Shown: positions 54,168-63,175 of the stretch, one piece after another
Layout of the letters: each line of letters begins with the position of its first letter
Position numbering within the stretch: position 1 is the first letter of the stretch
Assembly: GCF_014489415.1 (NCBI RefSeq)
Contig: NZ_CP060822.1
Span: 2,651,501-2,715,500 of the forward strand
DNA length: 64,000 nucleotides
Direction: 5' to 3'
Source: Cylindrospermopsis curvispora GIHE-G1
Lineage (GTDB): Bacteria; Cyanobacteriota; Cyanobacteriia; Cyanobacteriales; Nostocaceae
Position numbers and translations under genes: made by a program
The notes under the pieces: model-generated
What the model was told of the DNA's origin: nothing
What the model saw: only the letters and a program-made list of their open reading frames with translations
Database searches by the model: none

Positions 54168-55013
54168 ATGATGAGCCATATGAAACCCGACTGGAAAACC
54201 GTTAAACATTACGAGGACATACTCTATGAAAAAATAGATGGTATTGCTAAGATAACCATCAATCGCCCCCATAAGCGCAATGCATTTCGTCCAGAAACAA
54301 TATTTGAAATATATGAAGCTTTTTGTGATGCTCGTGAGGATACAAATATTGGCGTAGTGCTGCTAACAGGTGCAGGACCTCATACCGATGGTAAATATGC
54401 TTTCTGTTCCGGGGGAGACCAAAGCGTGAGGGGAGAAGGCGGTTATGTTGACCACACTGGAATTCCGCGCCTAAACGTGTTAGATCTACAACGTCTGATT
54501 CGTTCTCTACCTAAAGTAGTGATTGCTTTAGTAGCGGGATATGCTATTGGTGGAGGTCATGTTCTGCATCTAGTGTGCGATCTAACCATAGCAGCAGATA
54601 ATGCGATTTTTGGGCAAACAGGACCGAAAGTAGGTAGCTTTGATGGTGGTTTTGGTGCTAGTTACCTAGCGCGAATAGTTGGACAGAAAAAAGCTCGGGA
54701 AATTTGGTTCCTCTGTCGTCAATACAATGCACAACAAGCCTTAGAAATGGGTTTAATTAATACCATTGTTCCGGTTCAGGATCTAGAAATGGAGGGAATA
54801 AACTGGGCTAAAGAAATTCTAGACAAAAGTCCTATTGCCATACGTTGTCTAAAAGCGGCATTTAACGCAGACTGCGATGGACAAGCTGGAATACAAGAGC
54901 TTGCTGGTAACGCCACTTTACTTTATTATATGACCACAGAAGCAGCAGAGGGTAAACAGGCATTTTTGCAAAAACGCCCCCCAAATTTTCGGGATTTCCC
55001 TTGGTTACCCTAG
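54168..55013 (+). CDS. menB: Naphthoate synthase MenB
   Basis: Dieckmann-type cyclase that forms dihydroxynaphthoyl-CoA in phylloquinone (vitamin K1) synthesis for photosystem I. 281 residues: [62 protein letters not shown], all MenB/crotonase features. Start could be 54168, 54171 or 54180 (MKPDWK); no strong ribosome site decides. Its last bases overlap the convergent small gene by 4. Confidence 0.95.
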   Translation: MMSHMKPDWKTVKHYEDILYEKIDGIAKITINRPHKRNAFRPETIFEIYEAFCDAREDTNIGVVLLTGAGPHTDGKYAFCSGGDQSVRGEGGYVDHTGIPRLNVLDLQRLIRSLPKVVIALVAGYAIGGGHVLHLVCDLTIAADNAIFGQTGPKVGSFDGGFGASYLARIVGQKKAREIWFLCRQYNAQQALEMGLINTIVPVQDLEMEGINWAKEILDKSPIAIRCLKAAFNADCDGQAGIQELAGNATLLYYMTTEAAEGKQAFLQKRPPNFRDFPWLP

Positions 55014-55333
55014 CGAGAACCGGGGAGAGTGGAAAAAGCAGTTTCCTCAATGCTTGTAATTTCTTGAACTTCTGGAACTGGGAGATTCTCAGTCCTAGTA
55101 TCTAGATGACCGGGAACGGATAAAATTGGTAACATTGGTTTAGTCAGTGGTAAATTCCAACTTTCCTCCAAAGACTCCCATGTAGGTGCGAAAGCGGGAA
55201 CAGCTAAAGAGCAGGCCTTCCAACAACCTTGTACGGGTGCGCTTAACTGACTACAAACACCACCTCTACGTCCTTCCGGTTGATAATGGCGACAGTACCT
55301 ACAAGCTGATGCTAACGGGTTGATTGGTTTCAT
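55010..55333 (-). CDS. Cys-rich conserved hypothetical protein
   Basis: 107-residue protein with an N-terminal cluster of cysteines in the pattern C-x2-C ([20 protein letters not shown]) and then GCWKACSL, suggesting a zinc or iron-sulfur site, followed by a low-complexity Pro-rich tail ([18 protein letters not shown]). Conserved small proteins of this sort occur widely in cyanobacteria, but I do not know a function. Opposite strand to menB, 4 bases overlap at the ends. Confidence 0.7.
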   Translation of the reverse strand: MKPINPLASACRYCRHYQPEGRRGGVCSQLSAPVQGCWKACSLAVPAFAPTWESLEESWNLPLTKPMLPILSVPGHLDTRTENLPVPEVQEITSIEETAFSTLPGSR

Positions 55334-55651
55334 AATCGTTACTCTTGACGGTGGTTGATAACTATTTCCAGTGGTATTTAATATTGTGATCCCAAGAGAA
55401 ATAGACCAAAAAGCCGAGGAGTTATTATGTGTTGGGGGTTTTAGCTATTTTTACTGAAAAATAATTTTTATTATATTTTTATATTCTTGTTATATTTCTA
55501 TATGATTGGTGAAGTAACCACATACTTGTTTTAGCTGAAAGCCATTGGGGATCAAGGACAAATATTAAACTTTGGATTATGTCAGGTTGTTAACTTAATA
55601 CCTTATATTCGGCATTTTGGGGCGATCATTTAGTTAATATAGGTGTCAACA
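55334..55651. other. AT-rich divergent intergenic region
   Basis: 318 bases between the Cys-rich gene and the S66 peptidase gene. A very AT-rich tract (about 55455-55505) stands out; a HIP1-like remnant occurs just before the peptidase gene. No gene or RNA family is visible. Confidence 0.4.
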
Positions 55652-56725
55652 ATGAAATTGAACCGTCGTCAATTCCTCACCGTTTCGCTGGCCAGTCTAG
55701 CATCCTTTTCGCCACTGGGTTACAGCTTCCCTACCCTGGGAACCACTACTAATAGTACCATCAAACCACGAAGACTAAAAACTGGTAATGGCGTTGGTCT
55801 AATTAGTCCTGCTGGTGCAACCTTTTTACCAGAGGAGGTGGAAATAGTCCAGGATGCTGTTAAAGCATTGGGAATGACTCCCTATCTTGCTCCTAATCTT
55901 TTAGCACGCTATGGCTATTTGGGGGGAACAGATCTACACAGAGCAGCTGATATCAATCAGTTTTTTGCTGATGGTAAAATCTCCATGTTATTACCAATCC
56001 GTGGAGGTTGGGGTTGTGCCAGGATTTTGCCCTATTTGGACTACCAAGTAATTAGAAGAAATCCCAAAGTGTTAGTGGGCTTTAGCGACTTAACGGCATT
56101 AAATTTAGCAATTTATGCTAAAACTGGCTTAATCACCTTCCATGGTCCCAATGGTTTAACATCCTGGCGTGCTGAACAGGTAAATTGGTTTCGACGGGTT
56201 CTATTTGCTGGGGAAAAGCTTAATTTTGGCAATGAAGCAGACCCAGATGATAGGGGAAGGTTGATGAGGATAAAAAACCGTGTTCAAACCATTACCCATG
56301 GAAAAGCACGGGGGCGATTAGTCGGAGGCAATCTTTCGGTTATTTCAGCCATGGTAGGATCCGCTTATTTGCCCAGTTTTGAAGGGGCAATTTTATTTGT
56401 GGAAGATGTGGGGGAGAGTATTTACCGTATAGATAGGATGTTAACACACCTGAAATTGGCAGGAATTTTACAAAATTTACGGGGGTTTATTTTTGGTCAG
56501 TGTACTGATTGTGCACCAGATGGAGGATATGCTTCCCTAACCCTAAAAGAAGTTGTCCGTGACCACGTTCAACCGTTGGCAATCCCTGCTTGTATGGGAT
56601 TGCAAATTGGACATCTGGAGAATATTGTCACTTTGCCTATTGGTATCGAGGTGGAAATGGATGCTACCTCTGGAACAATTGTTATGTTAGATTCAGCTGT
56701 AGTTACTCAAACTACCTCCAGTTAG
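55652..56725 (+). CDS. LD-carboxypeptidase / MccF-like serine peptidase (S66), Tat-exported
   Basis: Peptidoglycan recycling-type peptidase of 357 residues. The Tat signal NRRQFLTVSLASLASFSPLG follows the ATG at 55652 (a GTG three codons earlier is less likely). Then S66 motifs: LISPAG, LPIRGGWGCARILPYLDY, VGFSDLTALNLAIYAKTGLITFHGP with the nucleophilic Ser, and a Glu/His region GGNLSVISAMVGS. In bacteria S66 members include cytoplasmic LD-carboxypeptidase and MccF; the Tat signal suggests an envelope location here, which is unusual for LdcA. Substrate not determined. Confidence 0.88.
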   Translation: MKLNRRQFLTVSLASLASFSPLGYSFPTLGTTTNSTIKPRRLKTGNGVGLISPAGATFLPEEVEIVQDAVKALGMTPYLAPNLLARYGYLGGTDLHRAADINQFFADGKISMLLPIRGGWGCARILPYLDYQVIRRNPKVLVGFSDLTALNLAIYAKTGLITFHGPNGLTSWRAEQVNWFRRVLFAGEKLNFGNEADPDDRGRLMRIKNRVQTITHGKARGRLVGGNLSVISAMVGSAYLPSFEGAILFVEDVGESIYRIDRMLTHLKLAGILQNLRGFIFGQCTDCAPDGGYASLTLKEVVRDHVQPLAIPACMGLQIGHLENIVTLPIGIEVEMDATSGTIVMLDSAVVTQTTSS

Positions 56726-56773
56726 TTTGGAAACTGTCGGTAGTTCATAACATCCAACCGTTTGGGTAAAAGC

Positions 56774-57553
56774 TCAACCAAATCGCCCCGCAACATAATC
56801 GCGGGTACGCTCGTCTATGGGACTGCCAAATATTTGGGTTGTAGCACCAAATTCTACCATTTGTCCAATACGACTTTCATCCGTACTGAAGAAAGCTGTA
56901 AAATCAGCAACTCGTGTCGCTTGCTGCATATTGTGGGTAACAATAGCTATGGTCAGTTCTGAGCGCAAACTGTGGATTAGTTCCTCCACTTTTAGGGTAG
57001 CAATGGGATCTAATGCTGAACATGGTTCATCCATTAATAAAACTTTGGGTTTTACTGCTAAAGCACGAGCAATACAGAGTCTTTGTTGCTGTCCACCAGA
57101 AAGTCCTAAAGCAGATGAGTTCAGTTTATCTTTTACCTCATTCCACAAAGCAGCACCTTTGAGAGCAGACTCCACAATGTCATCTAATTGAAATTTTGGG
57201 GCTCCACCAGAAATTCTCACCCCGTAAGCAACATTCTCATAAATGCTCATGGGAAAAGGGTTTGGCTTTTGAAATACCATGCCGATTTCCCTTCTCAACC
57301 GATTAATGTTAATCCGGGAATCGTAAATGCTCTGCCCAAAAAATTCTACGCTCCCATCCACCTTGACTTTACCTTCTAATTCACTAATGCGATTTAGGGC
57401 TTTGATAAATGTAGATTTACCACAACCACTAGGACCTATTAGTGCGGTAACTCGATTCTTGTAAATATCTAACGATATGTTCTCGATAGCTTTGTAGTTA
57501 CCGTAGTAAAAACTGAGGTTTTTAATCTTGATAGCTGGAGTCAGATTAGTCAT
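56774..57553 (-). CDS. pstB: Phosphate ABC transporter ATPase PstB
   Basis: ATPase of the high-affinity phosphate importer, 259 residues: Walker [13 protein letters not shown] signature [16 protein letters not shown], Walker [13 protein letters not shown], and [10 protein letters not shown]. The [23 protein letters not shown] (PstB Q-loop) is diagnostic. Last gene of the pstS-pstC-pstA-pstB unit. Confidence 0.97.
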   Translation of the reverse strand: MTNLTPAIKIKNLSFYYGNYKAIENISLDIYKNRVTALIGPSGCGKSTFIKALNRISELEGKVKVDGSVEFFGQSIYDSRININRLRREIGMVFQKPNPFPMSIYENVAYGVRISGGAPKFQLDDIVESALKGAALWNEVKDKLNSSALGLSGGQQQRLCIARALAVKPKVLLMDEPCSALDPIATLKVEELIHSLRSELTIAIVTHNMQQATRVADFTAFFSTDESRIGQMVEFGATTQIFGSPIDERTRDYVAGRFG

Positions 57554-57656
57554 TTTAGATTATCTCCCATACTGAATTCTTTGTTTTCCCAAACCAGGAC
57601 ACGCCTTACAATCATTAGATATCTCACAGACCTTTCCAAATCACTCACAAACTTCA

Positions 57657-58526
57657 CTAACGCAATTTACTCTTGCGACCTAAAAAACGAGAGAGCAAAC
57701 TAAAAAATAAAACTAAACTCAGTAGTATTATAGAGGTAGTCCAAACCAATTGATTAACTTTAGGATCGGGACTATTGTACAAATTAAAAATTAATACTGG
57801 TAAGGACGCTGTGGGACTGATTAGACCATCTGACCAGTTTTGACTAAATAGCGCTGTAAAAATCAATGGCGCAGTTTCACCAGCTGCACGAGCGATCGCC
57901 AGGGATATACCAGTGGTAATTCCAGGTACAGCTGATTTTACCACTATTCTAAATGTGGTTTGCAGTTTTGTTCCCCCTAAAGCTGCAGAAGCTAGTCTTT
58001 GATGAACAGGAACCAATTTTAATGCTTCCTCTGTGGTCAGTGTAATGACAGGTAACATGATTACGGAAAGGGCAAATCCCCCCGCTAAAGCACTAAACTC
58101 TTTAGTAGTTAGCACAACCACACCATAGGCAAACATGCCCACTACAATGGAGGGTACACCGGTGAGTATGGAGGTGAGGAATCGTACCAATCTATTGATT
58201 TGGCTATTCTTGGCAAATTCCGCCAAAAAGATACCGGTTATAATTCCCACGGGTACACTTAGTAGAGTAGCAATACTAACCATAAGTAGAGTACCCAGAA
58301 TTGCATTGGCAAAGCCATTATCAATTAGGGGTAGATAGAACATTTCTAGTTTTAGACTAGAACTTCCCCGGGATATAATTTCCCATATAATTGATCCTAA
58401 TGGTAAAAATGCCAACAGACTTAATATGAAGGATAAACCATTCATCAAATAACTAAATAACAGTCTATTAGGTGGTAGGGGATCTAATAATTCCCTAGCA
58501 AAAGATTCATCTGTTCCGGAATTCAT
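57657..58526 (-). CDS. pstA: Phosphate ABC transporter permease PstA
   Basis: Membrane permease of 289 residues with about six helices. Signature segments: GILAGIFLAEF-like IITGIFLAEFAKN, ILTGVPSIVVGMFAYG, and ASAALGGTKLQTTFRIVVKSA (EAA loop), GETAPLIFTAL. Partner of PstC, and follows it by 97 bases. Confidence 0.96.
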   Translation of the reverse strand: MNSGTDESFARELLDPLPPNRLLFSYLMNGLSFILSLLAFLPLGSIIWEIISRGSSSLKLEMFYLPLIDNGFANAILGTLLMVSIATLLSVPVGIITGIFLAEFAKNSQINRLVRFLTSILTGVPSIVVGMFAYGVVVLTTKEFSALAGGFALSVIMLPVITLTTEEALKLVPVHQRLASAALGGTKLQTTFRIVVKSAVPGITTGISLAIARAAGETAPLIFTALFSQNWSDGLISPTASLPVLIFNLYNSPDPKVNQLVWTTSIILLSLVLFFSLLSRFLGRKSKLR

Positions 58527-58623
58527 ATAGGTAAATGGTAGGTAAACTGAGTGATTTGTGATGGGTAATTTTATGTGGGCAATTTTCGGCGCAAACTAAA
58601 TCAGAATTTCTATTGGCATACCA

Positions 58624-59622
58624 CTAAGAGTTCTTTTTGCCAACCCACTGAACTAATAGTACAGCAGCAATATTCACAGCTAGAGTTAATACAAACAAAA
58701 TTAGTCCTAAATAACTTAATGCACCAATATGTAATCCCGGCTCCGCTTCGGCAAATTCATTAGCTATAACAGCGGGAATTGTATAGGCTGGATCAAGCAA
58801 AGAAAGACTAATTTGGGCTGAGTTACCAATTACCATAGTTACTGCCATGGTCTCACCCAAAGCACGTCCTAAAGCCAACATGGCCGCACTTACCATACCT
58901 GAAAATCCCGCAGGTAATAACACTCGAAATATGGTTTCCCAGCGTGTTCCACCTAAAGCCATGGATGCGGTTCTTAATTCCCGGGGAACTACCATTAACA
59001 CATCACGAGAAATGGCAGCCATCGTGGGTAAAATCATAATAGACAAGATAATTCCAGCGGTCAACATATTATTACCTGCTGGATCCTGAGTGTTAAATAA
59101 AGGTATAAATCGGAGAAAGTTACTAATCCCCTTTTGTAAAGGCTCTATTACAGGGATAAATACAAATATTCCCCATAAACCAATAATTACACTGGGAATA
59201 GCTGCAATTAGTTCTACCACAAAAGCAATGGTGTTTCTAACTGGTAAGGGCAAAAAGTCCTCACTCGTAACCAAGGCCACAGATATACCCACAGGTACAG
59301 TTAACAAAATAGCGATCGCACTGCTGACTAAAGTTCCATAAATATAAGTTAATGCTCCAAACAACTGATTACCCGTATCCCAATCTTGACTCCAGAGAAA
59401 TCCCAAACCAAATTGGAGAATAGCAGGTTGAGCTTCTTTGAAAATAACTAAGGTCATGACAATTAATATTGTCACAGTGACCGCAGCAAAGAAATAAACT
59501 AAAAATGTGAATCCCTGATCAAGGCGGAAATTTAATCCACCACTTACCTGTAGGTCTAAATTTTGATCACCACTCACATAGGCGCGGGAGTGGTCTTTAC
59601 TTGGTGGAAATGATTCATTCAT
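58624..59622 (-). CDS. pstC: Phosphate ABC transporter permease PstC
   Basis: Membrane permease of 332 residues with an extended N-terminus and about six or seven helices. Diagnostic segments: ELIAAIPSVIIGLWGIFVF, TASMALGGTRWETIFRVLLP (EAA loop), GRALGETMAVTMVIGNS. Partner of PstA. Confidence 0.96.
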   Translation of the reverse strand: MNESFPPSKDHSRAYVSGDQNLDLQVSGGLNFRLDQGFTFLVYFFAAVTVTILIVMTLVIFKEAQPAILQFGLGFLWSQDWDTGNQLFGALTYIYGTLVSSAIAILLTVPVGISVALVTSEDFLPLPVRNTIAFVVELIAAIPSVIIGLWGIFVFIPVIEPLQKGISNFLRFIPLFNTQDPAGNNMLTAGIILSIMILPTMAAISRDVLMVVPRELRTASMALGGTRWETIFRVLLPAGFSGMVSAAMLALGRALGETMAVTMVIGNSAQISLSLLDPAYTIPAVIANEFAEAEPGLHIGALSYLGLILFVLTLAVNIAAVLLVQWVGKKNS

Positions 59623-59627
59623 GGTGG

Positions 59628-59747
59628 GAAATCATATTAAAAAAAGAACAAAAATTTGAGTGACTGCTCGAGTTGATATAGAGTGACTAAAGGGGGATGG
59701 GGCTCGTTAAAAGCCAAACCACCTTTCCCCCATCTTTTAAAAAAGCC
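59628..59747 (-). terminator. Candidate attenuator between pstS and pstC
   Basis: GATGGGG (59696-59702) and CCCCATC (59728-59734) pair around a 25-base loop that has its own GGCT/AAGCC stem. On the minus strand only a weak C/T-rich tail follows, so partial termination giving more pstS than pstCAB transcript is possible but not certain. Confidence 0.35.
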
Positions 59748-60785
59748 TTACTTAACAGTGCTATTCACAGTTTGTAAAACCCGGTTAACCACGTCCTGAG
59801 GTATTTTTGTGTAATTTAGGTCGTCATTAAACTGTTGACCATCTTTAAGTACCCAGTTAATCCACTTTTTGATAGCATCAGCTTTAGAAGGATTAGAGTA
59901 CTTTTGATAAATCATCATCCAGGTTAAACCAACAATGGGATAACCCTGGGCTGGATCACCAACAAATACGCGATAGTTTGCAGGAAAGGTCACGGTTGAT
60001 AGAGCTGCATTAGAAGCTGCTAAGGAAGGAGCGACAAATTCTCCTTTCCTGTTCTGTATTTCTGCAGATCTGAGGTTGTTTTTGGTAGCATAGTCATATT
60101 CTACATAACCAATAGACCCAGGAGTACGAGCTACTAAAGCAGCTACACCAGGATTTCCTTTTCCTTTTAAAACGTTGGGTAGAGTCCATTTTGGTGCGGT
60201 ATTAGCTCCTATTCTACCCTTAAAATAAGGATTTATAGAACTGAGATGATTGGTGAAGATAAAGGTTGTACCGCTACCATCCGCACGAACTGCAAATCTG
60301 ATTGGTTGATTTGGTAGGTTAACACCAGGGTTATCTGCTTTAATTTGCTGATCATTCCAATTAGTAATTTTACCAGAAAAGATGTCAGGTAAGGTTTTAC
60401 GAGACAGTCTTAGTCTATTGACTCCTGGTAGGTTATAAACCACGGAAACCGCACCACCAGCTGTTGGTACTAAAATTACACCGTTTTTAACTTTAGCTAT
60501 TTCGTCATCTTTCATAGCTGCATCGCTGGCACCAAAATCTACTGTGCCCGCAATAGTTTGACGAATACCACCACCACTACCAATCGCTTGGTAATTAACT
60601 TTCAATTCTGGATGTTTCTTTCTCACTTCCCTTGCATAACGCTCATACAAAGGAGCAGGAAAGGTCGCACCTGCACCATTTAATGTCTCAGCTTGAGCAA
60701 TTGCTGTTAATAATGGACTAAAACCTAGGACTGTTGTTAGTGCTGCTGTAGAAACTACCGGACGGAAAATAGTGGTTAATGTCAT
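59748..60785 (-). CDS. pstS: Periplasmic phosphate-binding protein PstS
   Basis: Phosphate receptor of 345 residues. Signal peptide MTLTTIFRPVVSTAALTTVL, ending AIAQAE. Binding loops: GAGATFPAPLYERYAREV, AIGSGGGIRQTIAGTVDFGASDA and AVRADGSGTTFIFTNHLS, the typical PstS phosphate pocket. First gene of pstSCAB; Pho-box-like octamers lie just upstream and GAGG precedes the ATG. Confidence 0.97.
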   Translation of the reverse strand: MTLTTIFRPVVSTAALTTVLGFSPLLTAIAQAETLNGAGATFPAPLYERYAREVRKKHPELKVNYQAIGSGGGIRQTIAGTVDFGASDAAMKDDEIAKVKNGVILVPTAGGAVSVVYNLPGVNRLRLSRKTLPDIFSGKITNWNDQQIKADNPGVNLPNQPIRFAVRADGSGTTFIFTNHLSSINPYFKGRIGANTAPKWTLPNVLKGKGNPGVAALVARTPGSIGYVEYDYATKNNLRSAEIQNRKGEFVAPSLAASNAALSTVTFPANYRVFVGDPAQGYPIVGLTWMMIYQKYSNPSKADAIKKWINWVLKDGQQFNDDLNYTKIPQDVVNRVLQTVNSTVK

Positions 60786-60806
60786 GTTACCTCGTGTTTA
60801 AGGGAT

Positions 60807-60812
60807 ATTATA
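60807..60812 (-). promoter_or_regulatory. -10 element of pstS
   Basis: TATAAT on the minus strand (60807-60812), 21 bases upstream of the pstS start codon; the nearest Pho octamer is 54 bases further up. Start of transcription would be around 60800. Confidence 0.5.
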
Positions 60813-60866
60813 CTAGCCATTGTTTGCTTGACGAAGTTACGTCCCAAATCTAGCTTTATGCCCACT

Positions 60867-60940
60867 GATTAAGATTTTTTTAATAAAAGCTAAATAAAAG
60901 ATTAAGGTTTGGTTAAGATTTGATTGAGGATTTTTTAAGT
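60867..60940 (-). promoter_or_regulatory. Extended Pho box: seven 8-mers at 11-base spacing
   Basis: Reading the minus strand: ACTTAAAA, CCTCAATC, TCTTAACC, CCTTAATC, TATTTAGC, TATTAAAA, TCTTAATC, each separated by exactly three bases (AAT, AAA, AAA, TTT, TTT, AAA). The central ones fit the SphR/PhoB-type octamer CTTAACCT. An 11-base helical period is what two-component Pho regulators need. It precedes pstS and lies between it and the divergent UbiH-type gene. Confidence 0.75.
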
Positions 60941-61039
60941 ATATTGGAATACGGAAAGTAACCCGTTCCAGCTGATTCAGGTTGCTCTCCAAGAAGAGTT
61001 AGGTAAAAATAGAAGGTAAGAGGTTTTCTGAGGTTAAAA

Positions 61040-62344
61040 ATGTCGTTTTCATCATTTGAAGTTGCTCAAACTCCCAACTCCCGACTAACCACCACAGAAA
61101 GCCATGATTATGATTTGATGATTGTGGGTGGTGGTATTGTTGGTTTAACTTTAGCTGCTGCTTTGAAGGATTCAGGCTTAACTGTTCTTTTGGTGGAAGC
61201 TCAGGTGACATCCACAGCAGTAGCTAAGGGACAAGCTTATGCTATACACATGTTATCAGCACGTATTTTTCAGGGTATTGGTATTTGGGGAAAAATTCTC
61301 CCTCACATTGCCAAGTATAGACAAGTGTTTCTATCGGATGCTGAATATCCAAATGTAGTCAAATTTCAAACATCCGATTTGGGGGGAGAAACACCGGAAC
61401 TGGGTTATGTGGCAGAGCATTTTGCCCTGTTGGAACCCCTCCAGGAATTTGTCAGAACTTGTGCCAATGTGACTTATTTGTGTCCTGCTACTGTGGTTAG
61501 CACTAAAACTAGTGGGGACATAGTAACTGTAAATATTCAAATAAATGGTGCAGATCAAGTGTTTCGCACTAAATTAATGGTAGCTGCTGATGGTTCTAAG
61601 TCCCCTCTTCGTCAAGCTGCAGGAATTAAAACGAAGGGTTGGAAATATTGGCAGTCTTGTATAGTCGCTTTTGTCAGACCTGAGAAATCCCACAACTACA
61701 CCGCTTATGAAAAGTTTTGGCAGAGCGGGCCCTTTGCCATTTTACCCCTACCTGGTAATAGGTGTCGTATTGTGTGGACTGCTCCCCATGAAGAAGCTAA
61801 GACCCTGTGCGCTTTAAGTGATGAGGAGTTTTTGGCAGAATTGACTCGTCGCTATGGTCACCAGATGGGTAAATTAGAATTGCTGGGAGAGCGGTTTGTT
61901 TTTCAGGTACAGTTAATGCAAAGCGATCGCTATGTTCTCCCCCGGTTGGCTTTGGTGGGTGATGCAGCTCATAACTGTCATCCCGTGGGTGGACAGGGTT
62001 TAAATTTAGGTATCCGGGATGCTGCTGCTTTAGCTGAAGTTATTCAAACAGCTCACCAGCAAGGAAAAGATATTGGTAACATCCAGATTCTGCAGCAGTA
62101 TGAACGCTGGCGCAAAAATGAAAATTTGGCGATTTTAGGGTTTACAGACCTATTAGACCGTATATTCTCCAATAACATCTTACCTATGGTCATTATTCGT
62201 CGTCTAGGTTTATGGTTAATGCAGAGGATACCCATATTAAAGGTTTTTGCCCTAAAATTAATGATTGGTTTCCAGGGTAGAACCCCCCAATTAGCTCAAT
62301 TATCGCTAAATACCAACTTCCATGGACTAAATAACCAGTTATGA
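61040..62344 (+). CDS. FAD-dependent aromatic hydroxylase (UbiH/Coq6 family)
   Basis: Flavoprotein monooxygenase of 434 residues. GGGIVGLTLAAALKDSG is the FAD-binding motif (about 30-46), then DGSKSPLRQAAGIKTKGW, and the second FAD motif VGDAAHNCHPVGGQGLNLGI. Family members hydroxylate quinone precursors; cyanobacteria lack ubiquinone but may need such an enzyme in plastoquinone, carotenoid or tocopherol metabolism. No further specificity visible. Start is 99 bases downstream of the Pho-box array, so phosphate control is possible but unproven. Confidence 0.88.
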   Translation: MSFSSFEVAQTPNSRLTTTESHDYDLMIVGGGIVGLTLAAALKDSGLTVLLVEAQVTSTAVAKGQAYAIHMLSARIFQGIGIWGKILPHIAKYRQVFLSDAEYPNVVKFQTSDLGGETPELGYVAEHFALLEPLQEFVRTCANVTYLCPATVVSTKTSGDIVTVNIQINGADQVFRTKLMVAADGSKSPLRQAAGIKTKGWKYWQSCIVAFVRPEKSHNYTAYEKFWQSGPFAILPLPGNRCRIVWTAPHEEAKTLCALSDEEFLAELTRRYGHQMGKLELLGERFVFQVQLMQSDRYVLPRLALVGDAAHNCHPVGGQGLNLGIRDAAALAEVIQTAHQQGKDIGNIQILQQYERWRKNENLAILGFTDLLDRIFSNNILPMVIIRRLGLWLMQRIPILKVFALKLMIGFQGRTPQLAQLSLNTNFHGLNNQL

Positions 62345-62345
62345 T

Positions 62346-62464
62346 TAAGTGGGTGAGTGGAATTAAATATAAGACCAACGTAGGTTGGGTTGAAGTATGA
62401 AACCCAACACCACGGGTCTCGTTACTCGACCCATCCTACAAATAATTGTGCCTCCCTACTTACT
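62346..62464 (-). repeat. Dispersed palindromic repeat, copy 4 (full length)
   Basis: Inverted relative to copy 1 and about 90% alike by eye: GTGGGTGAGTGGAATTAAAT, then GTAGGTTGGGTTGAAGTATG-AAACCC, then CTCGTTACTCGACCCATCC and AATTGTGCCTCCCTACTTA. It fills practically the whole gap from the UbiH-type stop to the start codon of the next gene, so it forms that gene's leader. Confidence 0.85.
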
Positions 62465-63070
62465 ATGATTACAAAAACTACTAAATTGATATCGCTTGTA
62501 TCGGTTATTTCACTTCCCTTAGTTAGTTTGTTTATACATAATCACTACACAACTGGTCAAACTCCAACTATTAGCCAATTAGCACAAGTAAAATCCATAT
62601 GGCAGCGGTTTTCCTCCCAGGAAGGAAAATTTAGCGTGTTGTTTCCGGGTACACCAAGGCTTAGCCAGCAAAAGATGACCAGTGATAATGGGGAACTACA
62701 GGTAAATCTATTTACCGTAAATCGTCCCCAGGAGGAGGCAAAATATACGGTTGCCTACATTGATTATCCAGCACAATATATTCAATTGTTACGAAGTAGA
62801 AATCTGGTAGAACAAGCTATAGAGCAGGGCAAAAGTACAGCATTACAGAGAGTTCGGGGAACTATTGTCAGTGAAGAAAAAAAGACCTTGGGTGATAATG
62901 TGGGCATGGAAGTGAATTATACTACTCCTGACGGTAAAGTTGTCAAGCAGAGAATATTTTTAGTTGACAACAGATTTTATCAGATTACTGCGGAAACCAC
63001 TCAAAAAAGACAAAGGTTTTTGACTAGAAGTATGCAGGGTTTTTGTGATTCTTTTAAGTTGTTACCATAA
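62465..63070 (+). CDS. Secreted hypothetical protein
   Basis: 201 residues from the ATG at 62465, 25 codons shorter than the longest frame, which would read into the repeat. A signal-like hydrophobic N-terminus (LISLVSVISLPLVSLFI) is followed by the domain WQRFSSQEGKFSVLFPGTPR, YTVAYIDYPAQY and MEVNYTTPDGKVVKQRIFL, a pattern widespread in cyanobacterial exported proteins of unknown function. The translation start lies at the very edge of the repeat. Confidence 0.75.
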   Translation: MITKTTKLISLVSVISLPLVSLFIHNHYTTGQTPTISQLAQVKSIWQRFSSQEGKFSVLFPGTPRLSQQKMTSDNGELQVNLFTVNRPQEEAKYTVAYIDYPAQYIQLLRSRNLVEQAIEQGKSTALQRVRGTIVSEEKKTLGDNVGMEVNYTTPDGKVVKQRIFLVDNRFYQITAETTQKRQRFLTRSMQGFCDSFKLLP

Positions 63071-63175
63071 AGTTATGTTCCCGAATATCCTATGAAATGG
63101 CAGATTGATTCCCAAAGTTTTTGAGCTAGTGCTAGATTGGCAAAAAACCGTTGGCTAGGCTAGAAGTAAGTATTC

